Source: Nicotiana tabacum
Lineage: Eukaryota; Streptophyta; Magnoliopsida; Solanales; Solanaceae
DNA: 64,000 bases
Assembly: GCF_000715075.1 (NCBI RefSeq)
Contig: NC_134080.1
Location: forward strand, 34,328,758 to 34,392,757
Reading direction: 5' to 3'
Within the stretch, counting starts at the first letter, position 1, and each line of letters begins with the position of its first letter. The notes below the pieces were generated by a model. It was not told where the DNA came from. It made no database searches and saw only the letters and a list, made by a program, of their open reading frames with translations. Made by a program: the position numbers and the translations under genes. Positions 22,806-34,736 of the stretch are shown here, piece by piece.

Positions 22806-24094
22806 ATCAGAGGTCGGGGTTCACAATTCCCATACCTACAACCTGCAACTTTTATACTTAACTGATTTTAAAATCTATTTTTCATATTCCCTCAAACATA
22901 AACACACTTACGCGATTTTTCAAGGATTTCTTCTTCTCCAAATCAATTGTAAGTCGTTTTTAACTAGTTTTCTTCAATCATTAACAGCTTTTAACATGAT
23001 TTCAACTTAAAAATCAAAGATTTTCATGGAGGAAATTGGGTATTTTGGGTAGAACCTAGATTTTTCAAAAATTGGGGATTTGGACCTCGATTTGAGGTCC
23101 GATTTCAAAACAAATTACATATTTGGGTTCGTGGGGGAATGGGTAATCGGATTTTGGTTCGTACCTCGGGTTTTGACTATGTAGGCCCGTGGGTGATTTT
23201 TGACTTTTTGGGTAAAACTTTGTAAAACTCATTTCATGCATTGGGGTTGATTCATTTAGCGTTTATTGATGTAATTAAGTAACTTGTGGCTAGATACGAG
23301 CGAATTGGTGGTAGAATCAATGAGTGAAGCTATAATTGAAACGTGAATTGTATTCGTGGCCGAGGTAAGTGTTTGGTCTAACCTTAGCTTGAGGGATTAG
23401 GAGTTGTGTCCTATTTGCTATTTGCTATTTGCTCCTTGTTGAGTACGACGTATAGGCATTATCTATACGTTTGTGTCAAACATGACTGTGAGTCTTATAT
23501 TGTGATTTTCATGACTTTGTTGTGTTATTCATGCTTTGGTGAAGATTTATATTTGTTGTGGAAAGTTGTGGAAAGAATTGTGACCTATGAACATTGAGGA
23601 GCGTTGGCTCCAGCTGTATAACGAATTGTGAAAGTATAAGTGATAATTGAAACTCTAGAGCATTAGTTCGAGTTGTGAAGTAAAAGTGAGAAAGAGAAGA
23701 TATCATTATGTTGCCCCCTTTCCGGGCTATTGTTGAGTTGAGGTTCCCTTATGCACTGTGTTCTTAATTGATATTACGGATGTTTAGGTTGATGATTCTT
23801 TGTGTTGGTATCGTAACGAGTTTGGTGATAACTAAGGTAGTTAGATGTCGTAACGAGTTTGGTTTTAGCTGAGGTAGTTAGGTATTGTAACGAGTTTGGT
23901 TTTAGCTGAGGTAGTTAGGTATTGTAACGAGTTTGGTTATAGCTGAGGTAGTTAGGTGTTGTAATGAGTTTGGTTATAGCTGAGGTAGTTAGGTGTTGTA
24001 ACAAGTTTGGTTATAGCTGTTTCTCCCTTGCCGGGATGTTTGTTTCAATATTATTGTTCCCTTGCCAAGACTCCTTGTGATTATTGTTGGCTTG

Positions 24095-24475
24095 TAAATG
24101 GGAGCGAGTGGTACGCATACCACAAGATATAATAAAATGGGAGCGGGTGGTACGCCTACCATGAGATAAATGAAATGGGAGCGGGTGGCACGCCTGCCAC
24201 GAGATAAATGAAATGAGAGCGGGTGGTACGCCTACCACGAGATAAATTAAATGGGAGCGGGTGGCACCCCTGCCACGAGATAAATGAAATGGGAGCAGGT
24301 GGTACGCCTACCACAAGATATAATGAAATGGGAGCGGGTGGTATGCCTACCACGAGATAAATGAAATGGGAGCAGGTGGCACGCCTGCCACGAAATATAA
24401 TGAAATGGGAGCTGGTGGAACGCCTGCCACGAGATACAGGAAATGGGATCAGGTTGCACACCTGCAACAAGATGT
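24095..24475. repeat. 38-bp minisatellite with hairpin-forming unit (5' LTR copy)
   Basis: About ten units of GAGATAAATGAAATGGGAGC followed by GGGTGGTACGCCTACCAC. Each has a five-pair stem (GTGGT/ACCAC or GTGGC/GCCAC) around ACGCCT. The last unit has the variant stem GTTGC/GCAAC. No protein-coding role is credible. Confidence 0.92.
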
Positions 24476-24618
24476 GAAAAGAAAGAGAAATCTGCCTTTG
24501 TTTTCGCTATTCTTGTTAGTGGTTGGATTATGATTCCTTTATAGTTCTCTTGATGTTCTGTTTTTACTATTATTTCCTGAAGTATGTTTCCCCTCCCATC
24601 TTTACTTGTTTATTTCCG

Positions 24619-24751
<133 letters not shown>

Positions 24752-25293
24752 TGGTCCTAGCCTCGTCACTACTTCGCGGAAGTTAGGCTAGGCACTTACC
24801 AACGCATGGATCGGTTGTGCTGATACTACACTCTGCACTCTTTTGTGAAGACCCCGGTGTTGTAGACTTCGGACCGCAGTGAGATTGCTGAATCTTGTTC
24901 ATCAGGCGACCTAAGGTAGCTCTGCAGGCGTTCATAGGCCTTGGCGTCTCCTTCTATCTACCTTCCTGTTTCTTACATGTATATCCAGAGGTAGTGTTGT
25001 ATTTAATTCTTTCAGACCTTTATTTGTAGTATTCTTAGACCGTCTGTGAAGCTATGTCACCAGTTCTGGGTAGTCGAGACTTTAACAATTGTATTAGATA
25101 TTCATGTTCAGATAGCTTATTGTTTCTTTATTCCGCTCGTGTTAAATTCCGATGTTTAAATGTTATTATTTCAAAATTGTTAATGTATATAAAATGGGTA
25201 AAAGGGTAAATTGTGCAATTAATTGGCTTGCCTAGCTCGTACTAGTAGGAGCCATCACGACTCCCAAGGGTGGGAATCTGGGTCGTGACAAGT

Positions 25294-25305
25294 TGGTATC
25301 AGAGC
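25294..25305 (+). other. Tekay-1 primer binding site, initiator-Met tRNA
   Basis: TGGTATCAGAGC lies three bases after the 5' LTR end, the standard spacing. It is complementary to the initiator tRNA-Met 3' end. Confidence 0.95.
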
Positions 25306-25499
25306 TCTAGGTTACATGGGTCTCATAGTTCACAGAAAAGCTTAGTAGAGTCTGAGGGATCGGTATGGAAACGTCTGTATTTATCCCCTAGAGGCTACAG
25401 AGTTAGGAAAAGTTTCGCTTCTATTCTTCCCTGTCGTGTGATTTTGTTCTCTCAATGCTGAATTGAAACCTCTACTCTTGTCCTTTTGCGAATGGCGAG

Positions 25500-26680
25500 G
25501 TCATGTACCGCTTCTTCAGTAGAGCAGCAGCACAGAACAGTGATAGATTAGCTACATCTTCGGAGGCTTTGTGGAGGTGGGATAAGTTTCACCAAGCTCT
25601 TCACTACTACTTTCAGCGGTGCATCCTTTAAGGATCCCTAAGATTTTCTAGACAGCTGTCATGAGGTTCTCAGGAACATGGGGATGATGGAGACCAATGA
25701 GGTCGATTTTGCTACTTTTCGCTTGTCTGGATCCGCCAAGACTTGTTGGAGAGATTATTGATTGGCTATACCAGTTAGGTCATCAGCTTTGACTTGAGAA
25801 TAATTCACTCAACTATTTCTGGAGAAGTTTCTCCCCATCACTCAGAGAGATGTCTATCATAGGCAGTTTGAGCGTCTCTAGCAGGGTTCTATGACTGTTA
25901 CTCAGATGAGATTAGATTCATCGACTTGGCTCGTCATGCTCTTATCATACTTCCCACTGTGAGAGAGAGTGAAGAGATTCATTGAGGGACTCGTCAAGGT
26001 CGCTCAGTTAACTAGAGGTGGAGGTAGAGGTAATAGAGGTGGAGATAGAGATGCTAGAGGTGGAGGTAAAGGTATTAGAGGTGGAGGTACAGGTACTGTT
26101 CTGGTTTGTGGTAGAGAAGCTTTGGTTTTATTTTGTGTCGTATCTGGTCACACCTAGTGATTCTTTGAGTGCCCTTGTTTATGTGTCTACGCCGGTGGGT
26201 GATTCTATTATGGTGGATCACGTCCGTTGTTCATGTATAGTGGTTATTGAAGGTCTTGAGACTCGTGTAGATTTGCTTCTTTTAGACATAGTTGATTTCG
26301 ATGTTATATTGGGGATAGACTAGTTATCACCTTACTATGCTATCTTGGACTGTCATGCCAAGACTGTGACCTTAGCCCTGCCGGGTTTGCCCCGTTTAGA
26401 GTGGAGAGGGACTCTAGGTCATTCTACCCGTAGTGTTATCTCTTATGTGAAGGCTCGGCGTATGGTCGAGAAGGGGTGTTTGGCCTACTTAGCATATGTT
26501 CGTGATTCGAGTGCTGAGGTTCCTTCTATTGATTCTGTGCCCGTTGTTCCTGAGTTTCCTGAGATTTTCCCTTCAGACCTGCCGGGTATGCCACCCGACA
26601 GGGATATTGATTTCTGCATTGATTTGGCTCCGGGCACTCAGCCCATTTCTATCCCGCCTAACATATAGCCCCGCTTGAGT
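25500..26680 (+). pseudogene. Tekay-1 Gag and protease remnant
   Basis: Gag pieces at 25620-25990 read in shifting frames (a WRDY-like block, then QRDVYHRQFERL). A Gly/Arg-rich stretch (RGGGRGNRGGD) follows at 26010-26090. The zinc knuckle and the protease active-site region are missing, apparently deleted: the frame resumes at SDSLSALVYVSTPVGDSI (from about 26160) and continues through VDLLLLDIVDFDVILGID to the pre-RT linker ([23 protein letters not shown]). Stops occur at about 26323 and 26666. Confidence 0.75.
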
Positions 26681-26688
26681 TAGAAGAG

Positions 26689-28120
26689 TTGAAGGAGCAG
26701 TTACAAGACTTTCTTGAGAAGGGTTTCATTAGACCTAGTGTTTCACCTTGGAGTGCGCCGGTGTTGTTTATTAAGAAAAAGGATGGTTCGATGAGAATGT
26801 GTATTGATTACCGGCAGTTGAATAAGGTTACAATCAAGAATAAGTATCTATTGCCGATGATTGATGATTTGTTTGACCAGCTTCAAGGTGCCAAGGTGTT
26901 TTCAAAGATTGATTTGAGATCTGGCTACCATCAGTTAAGGATTAGGGCATCCGATGTCCCTAAGACCGCTTTCCGCACTCGGTACGGGCATTATGAGTTC
27001 TTGGTTATGTCATTCGGGTTGACAAATGCCCCAGCAGCTTTTATGGATTTGATTAACCGAGTGTTCAGGCCTTACTTGGATTCCTTCGTGATAGTCTTCA
27101 TTGATGTCATTTTGATATATTCTCGCAGCCGAGAGGAGCACGAGCAGCATCTTAGAGTGGTTCTTCAGACCTTGAGGGATAGTCAGTTATATGCTAAGTT
27201 CTAGAAGTGTGAGTTCTGGTTGAGTTCAGTTGCATTTCTGGGTCATATTGTATCAGCAGAGGTTATTCAGGTTGATCCGAAGAAGATTGAGGCAGTCAAG
27301 AATTGGCCTCCAGCATCAGCTACAGAGATTCGGAGTTTCTTAGGATTGGCAGGCTACTATCGTCGGTTCGTGGATGGGTTCTTATCTATCGCAACCCCGA
27401 TGACCAGGTTGACCCAGAAGGGTACCTAGTTCAGATGGTCGAACGAGTGTAAGGTGAGCTTTCAGAAGCTCAAGACAGCTCTGACTACGGCACCTGTATT
27501 GGTTTTGCCCACAGGTTCAGGGCCTTATACAGTTTATTGTAATGCATCTCGTATTGGGCTTGGTGCAGTGTTGATGCAGGATACCAAGGTCATTGCCTAT
27601 GCTTCGCGGCAGTTGAAGATTCATAAGAAGAACTATCCGGTTCATGACTTAGAGTTGGCAGCCATTGTTCATGCGTTGAAGATTTGGATGCATTATCTGT
27701 ATGGCGTGGCATGTGAGGTGTTCACGGATCACAAGAGTCTTAAGTATTTGTTCAAGCAAAAGGAGTTGAATTTGAGGCAGAGGAGGTGGTTGTAGTTGTT
27801 GAAAGATTATAATATCACTATCTTGTATCATCCGAGAAAGGCCAATATGATGGCCGATGCGTTGAGTAGGAAGTCAGTCAGTATGGGCAGTCTTACTTAT
27901 ATTCCGGTCGGTGAGAGACCGCTTGCTTTGGATGTTCAGGCTTTGACCAATCGGTTTGTGAGGTTGGATATTTCTGAGCCTAGTCGTGTATTGGCTTGCA
28001 CGGTCACTCGTTCTTCTTTATTAGAGCGTATCCATGATCGGTAGTATGATGATCCTCATTTGTGTGTCCTTAGAGACACGCTGCAGCGCGGAGGTGCCAA
28101 GCAGGTTACCTTAAATGATG
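26689..28120 (+). pseudogene. Tekay-1 reverse transcriptase-RNase H
   Basis: All RT blocks can be read: [67 protein letters not shown] and [20 protein letters not shown]. The catalytic box should read FIDD but reads FIDV, losing one metal-binding Asp. In RNase H the first Asp of CDAS is Asn (YCNASRIG). Stops interrupt at about 27202, 27427 and 27793. The function would be synthesis of cDNA from element RNA; this copy cannot do it. Confidence 0.88.
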
Positions 28121-28179
28121 ATGGAGTTTTGAGATTGTAGGTTCGAGTTTGTGTGCCTAATGTAGATGGGCTTCGGGAG

Positions 28180-29510
28180 CTAATTTTAGAGGAGGCCCAT
28201 AGCTCCTAGTACTCTATTCATTCGGGCGCCGCGAAGATGTATCAGGATTTGCGATAGCATTATTGGTGGCGGAGAATGAAGAAGGATAGCGTTGCATATG
28301 TGGCTCGGTGGTTGAATTGTCAGCAGGTTAAGTACGAGCATCAGAGGCCTGGTGGTTTATTTCAGAGGATTGAGCTTCCCGAGTGGAAGTGGGAGCGGAT
28401 AACTATGGATTTCGTTGTTGGACTTCCGCAGACTCGGAGGAAGTTCGATGCAGTATGGGTCATTGTTGATAGGCTGACAAAGTCAGCGTATTTCATTCAT
28501 GTGGTAGTCTCCTATTCATCTGAGAGGTTAGCTGAGATCTATATCTGGGAGATTGTTCATCTTCATGGTATGCCTGTGTCTATCATTTCAGACCGAGGTA
28601 CGTAGTTTACCTCGCGTTTGTGGAGAGCAGTTCAGCGAGAGTTGGGCACTCAGGTTGAGTTGAGTACAACATTTCATCTTCAGATGGATGGGTAGTCTGA
28701 GCTGACTATTCAGATTCTTGAGGATATGCTCCGAGCTTGTGTTATTGACTTTGGAGGCTCGTCGGATCAGTTTTTTCCTTTAACAGAGTTTGCCTACAAT
28801 AACAACTACCGATCGAGTATCCAGATGGCTCCTTATGAGGCTTTATATGGTAGGCGGTGTTGGTATCAGGTTGGATGGTTTGAGCCGGGATAGGCTCGGT
28901 TGTTGGGTACGGATCTGGTTCAGGAGGCCTTGGACAAGGTCAGGATTATTCAAGATAGGCGTCGTACAGCTTAGTCCAGGCAAAAGAGTTATGCCGACCG
29001 CAAGGTTCGAGATTTGGCTTTCATGTTCGGTGAGCGGGTATTGCTATGAGTGTCGCCTATGAAGGGCGTGATGAGATTTGGGAAGAAGGGCAAGCTCAGC
29101 CCTAGGTTCATTGGCCCGTTTGAGATTCTTGATCGAGTGGGAGAGGTAGCTTATAGACTTATTTTGCCGCCGAGCTTATCAGCCGCACATCCAGTGTTTC
29201 ATGTGTCCATGTTTTGGAAGTATCACGGCGACCCATCCCACGTGTTAGATTTCAGCACTGTCCAATTAGACAAGGACTTATCTTATGAGGAGGAGCTGGT
29301 GGCTATTCTAGACCGGCAGATTCGTCAATTGAGGTCGAAGAGTTTTCCTTCTGTTTGTATTCAGTGGAGAGGTCAGCCTCCTAAGGCATCGACCTGGGAG
29401 TCTGAGTCCGATATACGGAGCCGTTATCCTAATCTTTTCCTTGACTCATGTACTTCATTCTTCTTCCGTTCGAGGACGAACGGTTTTTTTAGAGGTGGAG
29501 AATGTGATAA
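28180..29510 (+). pseudogene. Tekay-1 integrase with C-terminal chromodomain
   Basis: The zinc-binding end (CQQVKYEHQRPGG), core motifs with first Asp (ITMDFVVGLP), second Asp (SIISDRGT) and a region of the Glu (LTIQILEDML) are readable between stops. The GPY/F-type region (FIGPFEILDRVG) and a chromodomain (VAILDRQIRQLRSKSFPSV, W-x-G, TWESESDI) follow. Chromodomains direct chromovirus insertion to chromatin. In-frame stops include those at about 28604 and 28696. Confidence 0.86.
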
Positions 29511-32500
29511 ATTTATTTAAAAATGAAATTATATGTTCTGAGGCCATGAAAACCTCATTTAGCGTCACCTCGATTAGCGTGCGCAGTCCGGGCGTGTAGC
29601 CAGAAAGCCTAAATATGAAAATCTGTGAAAAATGATAAGTTTTGATTATAAAATGAGCTAATTTGACTTAGGTCAACATCTTAGGTACACGAACCCGGAC
29701 TCATGATATGACGGTCTAGGAGGATCCATAGGAAAATATGGGACTTGGATGTATGCCCGGAATCGAATTCCAAGGTCTCAAGCCCGAGAAATGAATTTTT
29801 AAAGGGAAATTGTTTTCTGGAATTGTTTAAAGAAATTTGAAATGAAATTTGATTAGAACGTAATAGTATCGGGCCCGTATTTTGGTTCCGACACCCGGTA
29901 CAGGTCTTATATATGATTTAAGACATTTCTGTAAAATTCGATGAAAAGATGTCATTTGACGTAATTCGGACCTTAAATGCAAATTTGATGTTTAAAGAGG
30001 TTTTGGGAAATTTCATTGATCTTGAGGGTTAATTCGATGTTCATGATATTATTTTGGTGATATGAGTACACAAATAAGTCTGTAGGATATTTTTGAGGTT
30101 GTGTGTATATTTGATTTGGAGCCCCGAGGGCTTGGGTGAGTTTTGGATAGGCCACGAGTGCATTTTGAACTTTGAAAAATAGATGGTATGTTTCTGATCT
30201 GCAGGCTTTGCATTTGCGAAGCCAGTCTCGCAAATGCGAGCCATGCACCGCAAATGCGAGAGTTAGCCTGGGCAGCCTTCTTCGCAAATGCAAAGTAGCC
30301 GTCACAAATGCGATGCCCGCCTAAATCCTCTATGATCGCAAATGCGATATCTTCTTCGCAAATGCGAAGTCGCAAATGCGACAATTGTTTCGCAAATGTG
30401 AAAGTTTGGGATTTCTGAAGGGTTCGCAAATGCGAACCCTATTTCGCATTTCCCATCTTATCAGAGGTCGAGGTTCGCAATTGCAAACCCCTGTTCGCAA
30501 TTTCCATACATGCAACCTGCAACTTTTATACTTAACCGATTTTAAAGCCCATTTTTCATATTCCCTCAAACATAAACACACTTACGCAATTTTTCAAGGA
30601 TTTCTTCTTCTCCAAATCAATTGTAAGTCGTTTTTAACTAGTTTTCTTCAATCATTAACAGCTTTTAACATGATTTCAACTTAAAAATCAAAGATTTTCA
30701 TTGGGAAAATTGGGTGTTTTGGGTAGAACCTAGGTTTTTCAAAAATTGAGAATTTGGACCTTGATTTGAGGTCCGATTTTAAAACAAATTATATATTTGG
30801 GTTCGTGGGGGAATGGGTAATCGGATTTTGGTTCGGACCTCGGGTTTGACCATGTGGGCCCGTGGGTGATTTTTGACTTTTTGGGTAAAACTTTGAAAAA
30901 TTCATTTTCATGCATTGGGGTTGATTCATTTAGCGTTTATTGATGTAATTAAGTAACTTGTGGCTAGATACGAGCGAAGTGGTGGAATCAAAGAGTGAAG
31001 CTATAATTGAAACGTGAATTGTATTCGTGGCATCGAGGTAAGTGTTTGGTCTAACCTTAGCTTGAGGGATTAGGAGTTGTGTCCTATTTGCTATTTGCTC
31101 CTTGTTGAGTACGACATATAGGCATGGTGAGGAGTATCTATACGTTGGTGTCAAGCATGACCGTAAGTCTTATATTGTGATTTTCATGACTTTGTTGTAT
31201 TATTCATGCCTTGGTGAAGATTCTATTTGTTGTATAAAGTTGTGAAAAGAATTGTGACCTATGAACATTGATGAGCGTTGGCTCCAGTTGTATAACGAAT
31301 TGTGAAAGTATAAGTGATAATTGAAACTCTAGAGCATTTGTTCAAGTTGTGAAGTAAAAGTGAGAAAGAGAAGAGATCAATATGTTGCCCCTTTGCTGGG
31401 CTATTGTTGAGTTGAGGTTCCCTTGTACTGTGTTCTTAATTGATACTATGGATGTTTAGGTTGGTCATTCGTTGTGTTGGTATTGTAACGAGTTTGGTTA
31501 TAGCTGAGGTAGTTAGATATCGTAACGAGTTTGGTCATAGCTGAGGTAGTTAGATATCATAACGAGTTTGGTTTTAGCTGAGGTAGTTAGATGTTGTAAC
31601 GAGTTTGATTATACCTGAGGTAGTTAGGTGTTGTAATGAGTTTGGTTATAACTGAGGTAGTTAGGTATTGTAACAAGTTCGGTTATAGCTATTTCTCCCT
31701 TGCCGGGATGTTTGTATCAATATTATTGTTCCCTTGCCAGGATTCCTTATGATTATTGTTGGCTTGTAAATGGGAGCGGGTGGTACGGCTACCACAAGAT
31801 ATAATAAAATGGGAGTGAGTGGTATGCCTACCACGAGATAAATAAAATGGGAGTGGGTGACACGCTTGCCACGAGATAAATAAAATAGGAGCGGGTGGTA
31901 CACCTACCACGAGATAAATAAAATGGGAGCGGGTGGCACGCCTGCCACGAGATAAATGAAATGGGAACGGGGTGGTACGCCTGCCACGAGATAAATAAAA
32001 TGGGAGCGGGTGACACGCCTGCCACGAGATAAATGAAATGGGAGCGGGTGGTACGCCTACCACAAGATATAATGAATGGGAGTGGGTGGTATGCCTACCA
32101 CGAGATAAATAAAATGGGAGCGGGTGACACGTTTTCCACGAGATAAATGAAATGGGAGCGGGTGGTACACCTACCACGAGATAAATAAAATGGGAGCGGG
32201 TGACACGCTTGCCACGAGATAAATGAAATGGGAGCGGGTGGTACGCCTGCCACGAGATAAATAAAATGGGAGCGGGTGGCATGCCTGCCACGAGATAAAT
32301 GAAATGGGAGCGGGTGGTATGCCTACCACAAGATATAATGAAATGGGAGCGGGTGGTACGCCTACCACGAGATAAATGAAATGGGAGAGGGTGGCATGCC
32401 TTCCACGAGATATAATGAAATGGGAGCGGGTGGCACGCCTGCCACGAAATACAGGAAATGGGATCGGGTTGCACGCCTGCAACAAAATGTGAAAAGAAAG

Positions 32501-33185
32501 TGAAATCTGCCTTTGTTTTCCCTATTCTTATTAGAAGTTTTTATCTATTATTTCCCGAAGTATGTTTCCTCTCCCATCTTTACTTGTTTATTTCTGTATT
32601 TCTTTTTCGCTATATATATATAATGCACATGTTTATTTGGTAGTCTGGTCCTAGCCTCGTCACTACTTCGCCGAGGTTAGGCTAGGCACTTACCAGCACA
32701 TGGGGTCGGTTGTGCTGATACTACACTCTACACTCTTTTGTGCAGACCCCAGTGTTGTAGAATTCGGACCGCAGTGAGATTGCCGAATCTTGTTCATCAG
32801 GCAACCCGAGGTAGCCCTGCAGGCGTTCGTAAGCCTTGGCGTCTCCTTCTATCTACCTTTCTGTTTCTTACATGTATATCCAGAGGCAGTGTCGTATTTA
32901 ATTCTTTCAGACCTTTATTTGTAGTATTCTTAGACCGTCTGTAAAGCTGTGTCACCAGTTCTGGGTAGTCGAGACTCTAACAGTTGTATTAGATATTCAT
33001 GTTCAGATAGCTTATTGTTTCTTTCTTCCGCTCGTGTTAAATTTTGCTGTTTAAATATTATTATTTCAAAAATGTTAATGTATATAAAATGGGTAAAAGG
33101 GTAAATTGTGCAATTAATTGGCTTGCTTAGCTCGTACTAGTAGGCGCCATCACGACTCCCGAGGATGGGAATCCAGGTTGTGACA
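29503..33185 (+). repeat. Tekay-1 3' LTR (3683 bp)
   Basis: It starts TGTGATAAATTT directly after the polypurine tract and ends AGGTTGTGACA before the TCACT duplication. It matches the 5' LTR in order and content but has more 38-bp minisatellite units (about 31765-32480, near 18) and a short (TA) tract. Confidence 0.93.
31765..32480. repeat. 38-bp minisatellite with hairpin-forming unit (3' LTR copy)
   Basis: About 18 units, against about ten in the 5' LTR. Stems GTGGT/ACCAC and GTGGC/GCCAC alternate without order. A few units have mismatched stems (GTGAC/GCCAC). The last unit has GTTGC/GCAAC, as in the 5' LTR. Confidence 0.92.
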
Positions 33186-33488
33186 TCACTCATCTCTCAT
33201 TTCTCAATCTCAATTCTCATATTCTCTCATTCTTCAATCTTCACCTAAAGTGAAATCAACGATTTGGCTCTTTTTTTTTAGAATTTAATTTATCGTAGTA
33301 TTTATTATTTGAAGTTTGAACAATTGAACTTCAAAATTTGAAAAATGACGTTTCTTCGTGGTAACATTGGAGTTGCGAAGCCTTATCAAGTGCTCAATTT
33401 ATTGTTGAATTCGGTGCACTCCCTCCAACTTTTTCTCTTATTTATTATTTTATTTACATATTTTATTTTTTGTAGTAGCTAAATTTTT

Positions 33489-34735
33489 ATGTTTAATGCT
33501 GCAAAAAGAGTTTGTAATAAGGTTACTAATCCGGAAAATAAAAAAAGAGGTAGTACTTCTACTTCAGCATCTGGTAGTAATTTAAATGACTCTATACATA
33601 TTCCTGAAACATTACCTGATAATAATATAGATTATGAACAATTACAGGAAAATACCGGTATAGAAGATAATGAATTGGAAATGGAAGATGAGATACCACT
33701 TACACCTAGTAGTGTTGGAGCTGGTAGCAGGGGTGGTGGTCGTTGTGCTAGTAGTAGACCACCTGTGGTCCCGAGTACTAATCGGAGAAAAAGAAGTTAT
33801 GATTTGAAATTTTTTTGACGAAATAGAAGGTACTGATAGAGTTAAATACAAACTTTGTAATGATACTCTTAAACTTAAGATTGGAGGACAATTAGGGGGA
33901 CTCAGACACTTAGTAGACATATGAGAATTGAGCATCCTATAGAATGGGGCTCTGATGGAGAGGAAAATCAAGCAACTCTAAACCCTACTACTGGAGGACT
34001 TATGAAATATAATAAAATGAAGGATCGTGAGGAGTTAGCAAAAATGATTGCTTTGGGTTGTCTACCTTTTTCTTTTGCTTCTTCATCATATCTTATTATG
34101 TATATTCAAAGGATTTATAATCCTTTATTTAAAGGTATCCCTAGAAGTACTTGTAGATCTGATATCTTTAGACTTCATGGACAATATCAAACATACATAC
34201 ATTATTTGTTTTGCCACTTTCCCTGTAGAGTTTCTCTAACTTTTGATATTGGGCATGCTGTTAATGGAAATGATTATTTGATAATTACATGTCATTGGAT
34301 AGATGATGATTATTGTATGCAAAAACGTATTATCGCTTTTAAATATGATGAAGATCAGAGTCATGCTGCTGTGTTTATAAGTACTACTATTTGTGAAGTT
34401 GTTGATTTTATAATCTCAAGCAAAAAGTATTGTGTATGTCTTTTGATAATGCTTCTAACAATAATGTCGCAATTTCAATATTAAAACTGCATTTGCAACC
34501 ACCACTTGCCGAAATTTTTCATGTTAGGTGTGCATGTCATGTTTATAATTTAATTGTTGAAAGTGACCTTGATTTATTTTCAACTGAGATTACTCATGTT
34601 AGAAGAGCAGTTGGTGTTATTCAAGGAAATAATAGACAATCTAGAATTAGGGAATTTAAGAATAAGCGTACCAAGTATAACCTTAAACCTAGATTCATGC
34701 CAGACGAAATTGTTACTAGATGAAATTATACATAT
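33489..34735 (+). pseudogene. hAT transposase, N-terminal and catalytic part
   Basis: The ATG at 33489 opens an acidic/Ser-rich N-terminus with a basic patch (TNRRKRSYD). A degraded BED zinc finger follows: in the first Cys pair one Cys is Tyr (KYKLC), and the His pair is LSRHMRIEHP at about 33910-33935. The hAT catalytic region includes VSLTFDIGHAVNG, CHWIDDDYCMQKRIIAF, SFDNASNNN and FHVRCACHVYNLIV. Frameshifts lie near 33815, 33895 and 34430, and a TGA at 34721-34723 replaces the expected Trp. The Helitron interrupts the gene at 34736. Confidence 0.9.
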
Positions 34736-34736
34736 A

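Noticed and set aside
24095..24475. CRISPR-like array of about 38-bp repeats
   Set aside because: Repeats are directly adjacent without unique spacers, lie in an LTR and recur in the other LTR; this is a minisatellite in a plant genome.
25294..25305. Possible tRNA gene fragment at TGGTATCAGAGC
   Set aside because: It is only the primer binding site, followed by no cloverleaf.
31689..32474. 261-codon open frame on the minus strand
   Set aside because: It follows the 38-bp minisatellite (38 is not a multiple of three, so the peptide cycles through frames) and resembles no protein.
33642..33971. Minus-strand open frame of 109 codons
   Set aside because: It is antisense to the hAT transposase N-terminus.
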